From Lachnospiraceae bacterium (GTDB taxonomy: Bacteria; Bacillota; Clostridia; Lachnospirales; Lachnospiraceae): a DNA stretch of 6,044 bases. The notes beneath the pieces were generated by a model, which worked only from the letters and a program-made list of their open reading frames with translations, did not search any database and was not told where the DNA came from. The translations under genes and the position numbers were made by a program. The DNA is taken from assembly GCA_003446735.1 (NCBI GenBank), contig DMCJ01000174.1:1-6044 (forward strand), written 5' to 3'. Of this stretch, positions 1-5,868 are shown piece by piece. Each line of letters starts with the position of its first letter. The stretch's first letter is position 1.

Positions 1-85
1 CATAGTCGAATTCCGCTGCCTGACCTATGACGATAGGACCGGAGCCTATGACAAGTACTTTTTTAACCGAAGGATCCTTAGGCAT
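1..85 (-). CDS. carB: Carbamoyl-phosphate synthase large subunit, N-terminal fragment (runs off the left edge)
   Basis: Only the first 28 codons are in the window. They read MPKDPSVKKVLVIGSGPIVI followed by GQAAEFDY. The K-K-V-L-V-I-G-S-G-P-I-x-I-G-Q-A-x-E-F-D-Y block is the very well conserved N-terminal nucleotide-binding strand and loop of CarB. The full protein (normally a little over 1000 residues) makes carbamoyl phosphate from bicarbonate, two ATP and ammonia channelled from the small subunit, feeding pyrimidine and arginine synthesis in the cytoplasm. The ATG lies inside the last codons of carA, so the two frames overlap by 8 bases. This arrangement and the strong Shine-Dalgarno site just upstream point to coupled, near-stoichiometric translation of the two subunits. 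The rest of the gene lies outside the window, so its integrity cannot be judged. Confidence 0.96.
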   Translation of the reverse strand, partial: MPKDPSVKKVLVIGSGPIVIGQAAEFDY

Positions 86-1268
86 TTTTCTCCCCTCCCA
101 TCATTTCCAGGAATCTGTCAAACAGTACGGCAGGGTCTTTGGGCCCGGGGGATGCCTCCGGATGAAACTGCACGGTAAATACGTTTTTATTAATGTATTC
201 GATACCTTCGTTGGTACCGTCATTGACATTTACAAAAGCGGGAACGGCCTTGTCTTTATCGAGCTTATCCGTATCCACGCAGTAGCCGTGGTTCTGAGAG
301 GAAATATATACTCTTCCGGTCTTTAAGTCCTTTACCGGATGATTTCCGCCTCTGTGGCCGTATTTTAATTTGTATGTATCGCCGCCCGTTGCAAGAGCCA
401 TGAGCTGATGCCCTAAGCAAATCGCAAAGATCGGGATTTCGGAGTCAAATAAGACTTTGATATTTTCGATTATGTCCGTATTTGTCTTCGGATCTCCGGG
501 GCCGTTTGAGAGCATTATGCCGTCAAATCCGCCCTCTAATATCTCCTTTGCGGAAGTATGTGCGGGAAATACGGTTACTTCCATGCCTCTTCGGGCCAGA
601 GATCTTATTATATTCTGCTTAACGCCGAAATCAAGGAGCGCCACCTTTTTTCCGACAGATATGATCGTCTCATTCTCGGGGATATGATTGGCATATCCGT
701 CATTTACGGTATATCTTCCGGCTGCTGCCTCTTCTATCTCAACATCCTTTGGTGATACGACATATTTTTCGGTGCATGTGACTTTACTTACAACATCTCC
801 GATTGTATATTCTTTGCATCTTTCAATGATCTTACCAAGATCATAGTTTTCATCGGTCGTGATGCAGCCGTTCATCGTACCTTTATCACGAAGCCTTCTT
901 GTAAGGGCTCTTGTATCTATTCCTTCTATTCCGGGGATGCCGTATTCCTTTAAGAATGTCTCAAGCTTTCCCTCGCTCCTGAAGTTGGAATCAAGGCCGG
1001 ATAATTCTCTTATGATAAGAGCGTCGATCCAGATCCTCTCGCTCTCCATATCCTCTTTGTTATAGCCGTAATTGCCTATAAGGGGATAAGTCATGCATAC
1101 GGCCTGTCCCGCATATGAAGGGTCGGTAAATACTTCGGTATAGCCGGCCATGGTCGTATTAAAGACTATCTCGCTTATTACTTCCTTATCGGCCCCGATA
1201 TGCTTTCCTTCAAAGACCGTGCCGTCTTCTAAGATCAAAAACGCCTTGTTTTTTCTTTGTTTACTCAT
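78..1268 (-). CDS. carA: Carbamoyl-phosphate synthase small subunit (glutamine amidotransferase)
   Basis: CarA hydrolyses glutamine and passes the ammonia to CarB for carbamoyl phosphate synthesis. The N-terminal small-subunit domain is recognisable from LILEDGTVFEG, EIVFNTTMAGYTEV, TDPSYAGQ and DTRALTRRLRDKG. The C-terminal class I amidotransferase domain starts near ALLDFGVKQNI and carries SNGPGDP, the nucleophile motif FAICLGHQ, GGNHPV, SQNHGY and FHPEASPGP. Numbered from the upstream ATG at 1277, the triad is Cys287, His372 and Glu374, all present. I start it at the ATG at 1268 (396 residues). GGATGGA (1284-1278) then has a workable spacing of 9 bases, whereas it directly abuts the ATG at 1277 (399 residues), which remains an alternative. 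The linker between the domains (about residues 171-209) is somewhat longer than in E. coli CarA. It has its own promoter and overlaps carB by 8 bases. Confidence 0.97.
   Translation of the reverse strand: MSKQRKNKAFLILEDGTVFEGKHIGADKEVISEIVFNTTMAGYTEVFTDPSYAGQAVCMTYPLIGNYGYNKEDMESERIWIDALIIRELSGLDSNFRSEGKLETFLKEYGIPGIEGIDTRALTRRLRDKGTMNGCITTDENYDLGKIIERCKEYTIGDVVSKVTCTEKYVVSPKDVEIEEAAAGRYTVNDGYANHIPENETIISVGKKVALLDFGVKQNIIRSLARRGMEVTVFPAHTSAKEILEGGFDGIMLSNGPGDPKTNTDIIENIKVLFDSEIPIFAICLGHQLMALATGGDTYKLKYGHRGGNHPVKDLKTGRVYISSQNHGYCVDTDKLDKDKAVPAFVNVNDGTNEGIEYINKNVFTVQFHPEASPGPKDPAVLFDRFLEMMGGEKNA
86..99 (-). promoter_or_regulatory. carB ribosome binding site inside the end of carA
   Basis: On the minus strand GGGAGGGGAG (99 to 90) is followed by four A and the carB ATG at 85. 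The AGGGG core sits 6 bases before the start and GGGAGG sits 8 bases before it, which is ideal spacing. It is embedded in the carA codons for the C-terminal Met-Gly-Gly-Glu. It fixes the carB start and supports translational coupling of the overlapping genes. Confidence 0.85.
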
Positions 1269-1297
1269 GATTTTCATTCCATCCAGTTATCCTTTCC

Positions 1298-1326
1298 ATT
1301 CTAACATAATAGTTTACTTCTATCAA
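1298..1326 (-). promoter_or_regulatory. Predicted sigma-A-type promoter of carA
   Basis: Reading the minus strand, a -35 box TTGATA (1326-1321) and a -10 box TAGAAT (1303-1298) are separated by exactly 17 bases. Each matches five of six consensus bases. A TG one base before the -10 box (1306-1305) makes it an extended -10. Transcription would begin near 1291, leaving a leader of only about 23 bases before the ATG at 1268. This leaves no room for a PyrR-type or other attenuator in the carA leader, so any pyrimidine control would have to act at or upstream of the promoter. The prediction rests on sequence match only. Confidence 0.75.
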
Positions 1327-1330
1327 GTTT

Positions 1331-1370
1331 AAAAAAAGCAAAGGTCACCCTGTAATAAGGCGCCTTTGCC
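1331..1370 (-). terminator. Intrinsic terminator after the signalling operon
   Basis: On the minus strand GCAAAGG (1369-1363) pairs with CCTTTGC (1344-1338) and is followed immediately by seven T (1337-1331). The stem can be extended inward by four more pairs (1362-1359 with 1349-1346, one of them G-U) if A at 1345 is bulged, leaving a loop of about nine bases. It lies 37 bases past the stop of the degenerate-GGDEF gene and directly before the carA promoter. It therefore ends the upstream unit rather than acting within the carA leader. The plus strand lacks a T-run after the stem, so termination should be one-directional. Confidence 0.88.
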
Positions 1371-1406
1371 GTTAAAAATACGTATTCATGCTGCCAAAAT
1401 AAAGTC

Positions 1407-3020
1407 TCAGGAAAGCTTCTTTTTCCTGTCGCTTAATATGGTCTGTGCTCTTTCATATACAGACTTAAAAGAAGCTCCGTCCCGCCTTTCATCATACACC
1501 GCAAAGCCCACGGCTGCAAGTGGTGCTTCCCAATATTCGAATCCTTCTTTATCATTTTCGCTTTTTACCTCGAATTCAAAGCGGTCTACAAGCCCTTCCG
1601 CATTCTTAAGGTCCTCACCCTTTAAGATGACGGCAAACAGATCCGTCTCTATCCTGTATATGGAAGATGTCTTGAAAATATCGTTTATCCGATGGAGTAT
1701 CTTTCTTCTTGCGATATCGCATTTTAATATACCGTAGGTTTCGACCATCATCTTCGTGTTTATCACATTTACGAGGAGTATGCCAAAATCCACACGTCCT
1801 GCGGATAAGTCTCTTGCTATGCCAAAGACTTCCCTGTCGTATTCGTTATTGCTCCTTACTCCCGAAAGCGAATCCATTACTACCTGCTCTGAAAGCTCGC
1901 TCTCACGCCTTTGGGATTTGCGGAGCATGCTCGTGGTTCTAAGCAGATCCGTCATGTATTCGGAAAGCTCCGATATCATGGCAGAAAAACCTCTTCCAAG
2001 GCTTCCTATCTCATCGGGAGTGTTAAAATCGGCCGCTATATCGGATGCTATTGCCGCATCCCTTGTCCTTGAATATTCGTTCATCGCATTTTCAAGTTTT
2101 TTAAGCCTGTTTATAAATCTAAGCCTGATAACGATGAGCGTAAGGATAAGTCCTGCTATGAACACGACGGTAATTATAATAACCTGATTTAAAACGGAGA
2201 TCATCGCGGCTTGGCTTACGTTTTCCACATCTATCTCTGTCGCGATAATGCCTAATTTTTTGCCGTCCACTATAAGAGGCACATAATAACCGTAGGTATG
2301 ACCCCAGCTGTTATCCCATTCCATAAAACCTCTCTGGCTCTTTCCGGTCTCCCATGTGATCCAGAGTATCTCATGCGTATCCCTGGAATTGTAATAGGTA
2401 TCTCCAAGGAAAAGATATTCTTCTCCGTTAGGGCCGACTCTGTCATCCTTGGTGCGCTCTCCGTCTATCATATAGATGACCGTATGCTCTAAGTCATCTT
2501 TTTCCTTAACATCTTCGAGTCTTCCTCTCTCATCCCCTAAGACAAGGTAATATGTGTAAGGAAGATCAAAAGCTTCCCTTGCCTCTTCAAATGTCTTAAG
2601 CCAGTATTCATGCGTGTAGATAAAATACGCTTCCTGGACTTCATCGGAAAGATCATCAAGCTCGATATCGACTCCCAGAGTCTTTCCCGGAGCTTCTTCT
2701 GCCAGCATCGATTCAAACTTCTTTTTAGCCGTGGCATAGTCATCAAAATCGTAAGGTATCTTCATATCCCTGTAGTGATCAAGGTAGTATTCCTGATACC
2801 TTTCCATGTTTGCGCCTTCATCCTGCATCATGAGCGATAAGTATTCGCCAACGTTCTTGATGTTTTCCTCGCATCTTGTCTCGTAGCTTCGAAACTGGGT
2901 ATAATATGTTCCGAACCCGGTAAGAACGATCACTATGGCCGCAAAGAACAGGAATATGATCGTAAACCAGAAGGAAAGCCCTCTTTTATTCTTTTTTTCT
3001 TCAAATCTGCGCTCTTCCAT
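1407..3020 (-). CDS. Membrane sensor protein: Cache-like external domain, HAMP, degenerate (inactive) GGDEF domain
   Basis: The 537-residue protein has a basic N-terminus, a membrane segment at about 17-38, an extracytoplasmic region of about 235 residues (39-274), a second membrane segment at about 275-299 and a HAMP linker at about 300-355 (DEIGSLGRGFSAM is typical). A short coiled coil then leads into a GGDEF-family domain at about 378-480. The external region ends with YYVPLIVDGKKLGIIATEID, which resembles the end of a double-Cache domain; this is family inference. The GGDEF domain starts with DSLSGV, but the signature is ETDLF (458-462) within YRIETDLFAVIL. The first metal-binding Asp is Asn418, the usual substrate Asn and His positions are lost (VETYGI), and no RxxD inhibitory site precedes the signature (FKTS instead). 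It should therefore not make cyclic di-GMP and may serve in signalling or dimer contacts. The ATG follows an in-frame TAA directly and overlaps the kinase gene by 20 bases. Confidence 0.9.
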   Translation of the reverse strand: MEERRFEEKKNKRGLSFWFTIIFLFFAAIVIVLTGFGTYYTQFRSYETRCEENIKNVGEYLSLMMQDEGANMERYQEYYLDHYRDMKIPYDFDDYATAKKKFESMLAEEAPGKTLGVDIELDDLSDEVQEAYFIYTHEYWLKTFEEAREAFDLPYTYYLVLGDERGRLEDVKEKDDLEHTVIYMIDGERTKDDRVGPNGEEYLFLGDTYYNSRDTHEILWITWETGKSQRGFMEWDNSWGHTYGYYVPLIVDGKKLGIIATEIDVENVSQAAMISVLNQVIIITVVFIAGLILTLIVIRLRFINRLKKLENAMNEYSRTRDAAIASDIAADFNTPDEIGSLGRGFSAMISELSEYMTDLLRTTSMLRKSQRRESELSEQVVMDSLSGVRSNNEYDREVFGIARDLSAGRVDFGILLVNVINTKMMVETYGILKCDIARRKILHRINDIFKTSSIYRIETDLFAVILKGEDLKNAEGLVDRFEFEVKSENDKEGFEYWEAPLAAVGFAVYDERRDGASFKSVYERAQTILSDRKKKLS

Positions 3021-5784
3021 TTAAGCTTACTACCTCTGCCATACCGTCATAATCGAATTCGTCGTATCTTTCCTTAAACCTTTGTAATATTTCATTATCA
3101 TCAGGCTCAAAGCTGTAGCCCTGTGCCTTCTTAAGTATATCGTCTATCATAAGGACATCCATATCCACTGAAGCTTTCCTTAATTCTTCAAACATCTCTT
3201 TTGCCTTATCTCTGCCCGCAGGTATCTTGTCCTTATCGTCCTCATCTTTTCTGCATACATCCTTTAAAAGATCCTTATAGAGCGCATAATCGGATATGAG
3301 CATCTCATGGTTATGCCTTATATAATCCGCATTTCTTGCTTTTCCGGCATGCTCCATGCTCTCGGCCGCAGCGCCAAGTTCCATGGCACCTACCGTCCTT
3401 GCCGAGCTCTTTAAGGAATGGACCTTTATCGAATAATTCTCCCAGTCGGAGTTTTCATAGAATCTTTCTATATCTTTTATGTTCTTATCTATCTGATCAT
3501 AGAAGATATTAAGTATGGGCTTGTAGCCTTCTATGGAGCCGCAGTTCTTTATGCCGACGGATATATCTATGCCCTTTACGGCCGCGTATTTTTCTATCTC
3601 CGCCGACTGCTTCCTTGCGCTTTCCATATTTCTTTCCCTGACGGCTTCTTCGGACACTTCCTTTATGAGTTCTTCTTTAAGATGCTTTCTTACCATCTTT
3701 TCGAGCTTCTCGGGATCTAAGGGCTTAGACATATAATCATCAAACCCTGCGGAAATATACCTCTCCCTCGATCCGGCAATGGCATTTGCGGTGATGCACA
3801 CCACGGGTGTATCCTGATTCGGATGAGAGCTCATCTGCTTTATCTCGTTTAATGTCTCTATTCCGTCCTTTTCGGGCATCATGTGATCAAGGAAAATGAT
3901 ATCGTAATGCTTTTTTAATATCTTTTCTATGCCGGCATCTCCGCTTGTCGCCGTATCGATCTTAACCTCGGTCTGCTTAAGGAGATTCTTAAATACGGTA
4001 AGGTTCATCTTCGTATCGTCAACGACTAAGATATCGGCATCGGGCGCGATAAAATGTCCTTCCTTTTTATCCTTTTCGCTGCCGTTTATATCTGAGTCAT
4101 AGGATCCCAGAGAGTCGCCGAGTCTGTCCCATTTAACGACCTTCTGCTTAAGGTAGAATGAAAATACGCTTCCCTTTCCGTATTCGCTCTCAACCTCTAA
4201 TGAAGATCCCATCATGGAAAGGATGTTGGTGGTGATCGCCATCCCAAGGCCCATGCCTTCAACGGTGCGGTTCTTTTCTCTTTCCACGCGTTCAAAGTCC
4301 TTAAAGACTTTTTCCATATCTTCCTGTTTTATACCAATGCCGGTATCGCTTACGGATACCCGAAGGAGGATATTATCATCTGTATCATTCTCATAACTTA
4401 CGTTAAAGGTAACGCTTCCTTCGTTTGTATATTTGACCGCATTTGAAAGGATGTTGGTTATGACCTGTTTGATCCTTATCTCATCACCGTAGAGCATGTT
4501 GGGGATATCTTCGTTAAATCTGGTGATAAACAGTAACCCCTTCTTTTCACATTTCTGCCTCATAACATTCTTAAGATCGTTAAGAAGTGATGAAAGCTCG
4601 TATTCAACAGGTATTATATCTAATTTCCCCGCTTCTATCCTGGAGAAGTCGAGGATATCGTTTACTATGCCAAGGAGTGAGCTTCCCGCATCATGAATGC
4701 TCTCGGAATAGGCAAGGATATTCTTATCCTCCGTCTCTCTCATTACCATCTCGTTCATTCCGAGTACCGCATTTATGGGGGTCCTTATCTCATGGGAAAC
4801 ATTTGAAAGAAATGCCGATTTAGCCTCGTTGGCGGCTATGGCACGTACAGATATATCATACAGAGCGTCTCTGTCTCTTTTTTCTTCATCTACGCTCTCT
4901 ACCAGATAAAGTGCCTTTGATACCCTTCCTTCTTCGTCTCTTTCCGAAACGATGAACCTGGCGCGGCACCATAAATTTCTGTAGCTTAAGAATTCGCAGG
5001 TTATAGTATCCTTTCCTGCAAGGCGTTCGTCAAGCGTACCTAAATTAACAAAATTCTTTATAGTCTCTCTGGATTCGTCGCTTGACATCTGATCCATGGT
5101 ATTTGTAAGAACACCCTGGAGATTTGAAGTAACCTTCCCGACGATGTCGGTGATATCCTTATTGTTAACGGCTATCACGGAAAGAGTGTCGTTTTTAATA
5201 TCAAAATCATGCATGGAGATATAGATAGTGGCTAAAGTGGTAAGCCTTTCATTTACCTTATTGGCAAATTCATCGGCCTCCTTTCTCTTTTTCCTTTCTT
5301 CCTCTATATCTTCTATCATCCAGAGCACATGGGATATCCTCCCGTCAAAAGTGCGCTCTGCGACAACGAACCTGGCTCTTCTGTATGTGGAATCAAAGCC
5401 TGTCCTGTATTCGATCGTAATGCTGTTTGTATCCTTTAATCTTTCATTTAAAGTGGAAAACTCAACAAATTCAAGGACTCTGTCAAGATCATCGGGATGG
5501 GCGAGCTTCTCCATCCCGACAAAAAGAGCCTGCTGCGCGCTTCTGAGCACGACAACATTAGCCGAATCCACATGTACATCACCGCGGATCAGCTTATGAG
5601 TATCATTTATAACATCTATATCTTCTATTACCTGATATATCCCGGTCGCGATCGAAAGCCTGTCGGTAAGGAAGGAAAACCTTTCCTTTTCCAGTTTTGA
5701 ATTATTACTAAGAACCGCAAGATATATAAGTGCGGTAACACTTATGAAGATGATAACAATAAGAACGGTCTCTAAAATGCCCAT
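3001..5784 (-). CDS. Hybrid sensor histidine kinase with twin PAS-like modules, receiver and HPt domain
   Basis: This is a 927-residue phosphorelay kinase. One membrane segment (about 4-25) anchors it, with almost nothing outside. Two similar PAS-like modules follow, at about 34-164 and 170-301. HisKA has the phosphorylated His331 in FLSNVSHEIRTPIN. The ATPase shows the N box around Asn448 (ILSNAVKYT), the G1 box D480-TGIGI and the G2 box EGMGLGMAI (509-517). The receiver (about 583-703) has Asp589/Asp590, phospho-acceptor Asp633 in FLDHMMPEKDG, Thr665 and Lys687. HPt (about 745-840) has His789 in KVHSLKSSA. All catalytic residues are present, so a full His-Asp-His relay is expected, ending in a separate response regulator not seen here. 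An about 80-residue acidic and charged extension follows HPt. The ATG at 5784 is the first available (TAG two codons upstream), with GGGAG about 10 bases before it. The stop lies inside the next gene, indicating one operon. The input signal is unknown. Confidence 0.96.
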   Translation of the reverse strand: MGILETVLIVIIFISVTALIYLAVLSNNSKLEKERFSFLTDRLSIATGIYQVIEDIDVINDTHKLIRGDVHVDSANVVVLRSAQQALFVGMEKLAHPDDLDRVLEFVEFSTLNERLKDTNSITIEYRTGFDSTYRRARFVVAERTFDGRISHVLWMIEDIEEERKKRKEADEFANKVNERLTTLATIYISMHDFDIKNDTLSVIAVNNKDITDIVGKVTSNLQGVLTNTMDQMSSDESRETIKNFVNLGTLDERLAGKDTITCEFLSYRNLWCRARFIVSERDEEGRVSKALYLVESVDEEKRDRDALYDISVRAIAANEAKSAFLSNVSHEIRTPINAVLGMNEMVMRETEDKNILAYSESIHDAGSSLLGIVNDILDFSRIEAGKLDIIPVEYELSSLLNDLKNVMRQKCEKKGLLFITRFNEDIPNMLYGDEIRIKQVITNILSNAVKYTNEGSVTFNVSYENDTDDNILLRVSVSDTGIGIKQEDMEKVFKDFERVEREKNRTVEGMGLGMAITTNILSMMGSSLEVESEYGKGSVFSFYLKQKVVKWDRLGDSLGSYDSDINGSEKDKKEGHFIAPDADILVVDDTKMNLTVFKNLLKQTEVKIDTATSGDAGIEKILKKHYDIIFLDHMMPEKDGIETLNEIKQMSSHPNQDTPVVCITANAIAGSRERYISAGFDDYMSKPLDPEKLEKMVRKHLKEELIKEVSEEAVRERNMESARKQSAEIEKYAAVKGIDISVGIKNCGSIEGYKPILNIFYDQIDKNIKDIERFYENSDWENYSIKVHSLKSSARTVGAMELGAAAESMEHAGKARNADYIRHNHEMLISDYALYKDLLKDVCRKDEDDKDKIPAGRDKAKEMFEELRKASVDMDVLMIDDILKKAQGYSFEPDDNEILQRFKERYDEFDYDGMAEVVSLNGRAQI
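3018..3037 (-). promoter_or_regulatory. Translation start region of the degenerate-GGDEF gene inside the kinase gene
   Basis: The start ATG (3020-3018) is preceded directly by an in-frame TAA, so no earlier start is possible. The best Shine-Dalgarno match, AGAGG (3037-3033), lies 12 bases away, which is longer than optimal. The weak site together with the 20-base overlap with the kinase stop suggests that ribosomes finishing the kinase re-initiate here. Coupling is inferred from the layout. Confidence 0.5.
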
Positions 5785-5823
5785 TACCTATCGTCTCCCG
5801 TCTGTATTCTTCCCTCATCTACA

Positions 5824-5857
5824 ATATTGAGCCTGCGCATAAACGCAGGCCCAATAT
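5824..5857 (-). other. Strong intergenic RNA hairpin without a U-tract
   Basis: On the minus strand ATATTG-G-GCCTGCG (5857-5844) pairs with CGCAGGC-T-CAATAT (5837-5824) around the loop TTTATG. This gives 14 consecutive pairs including one G-U. The same position is an A-C mismatch when read as plus-strand RNA, so the complete helix exists only in the direction of the flanking genes. It begins 11 bases after the stop of the repeat-tail gene and ends 39 bases before the kinase start. No T-run follows (TGTAGATGAGG), so it is not a standard intrinsic terminator. It could be a weak or factor-assisted terminator, an mRNA 3'-end stabiliser or a processing site that separates the two genes' expression. 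Confidence 0.7.
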
Positions 5858-5868
5858 GAACACATTAA

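Noticed and set aside
1278..1406. PyrR-type attenuator in front of carA
   Set aside because: The only terminator hairpin lies upstream of the predicted carA promoter, and I see no competing antiterminator or PyrR-binding loop between the predicted start and the gene.
1756..2187. Open frame of 143 codons on the plus strand, opposite the degenerate-GGDEF gene
   Set aside because: It lies wholly inside a convincing minus-strand gene, its translation is low-complexity Ser/Leu-rich with no recognisable domain, and I saw no good ribosome binding site. It is a shadow of the real gene, like the other plus-strand frames at 27-326, 1366-1737 and 5228-5599.
1407..3020. Annotation as an active diguanylate cyclase
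   Set aside because: The family resemblance is clear, but the signature is ETDLF and metal- and substrate-binding positions are changed, so an active-enzyme label would be misleading.
5815..5865. Possible 16-residue peptide (starts MCSYWACVYAQ) read through the intergenic hairpin on the minus strand
   Set aside because: It has an AGG at plausible spacing, but the frame is explained by the palindromic hairpin sequence, and such a short frame is expected by chance. Without conservation there is no support.
5785..5868. Cyclic di-GMP or other riboswitch ahead of the kinase gene
   Set aside because: The gap is only 84 bases, contains one simple hairpin and shows no conserved aptamer core or expression platform.
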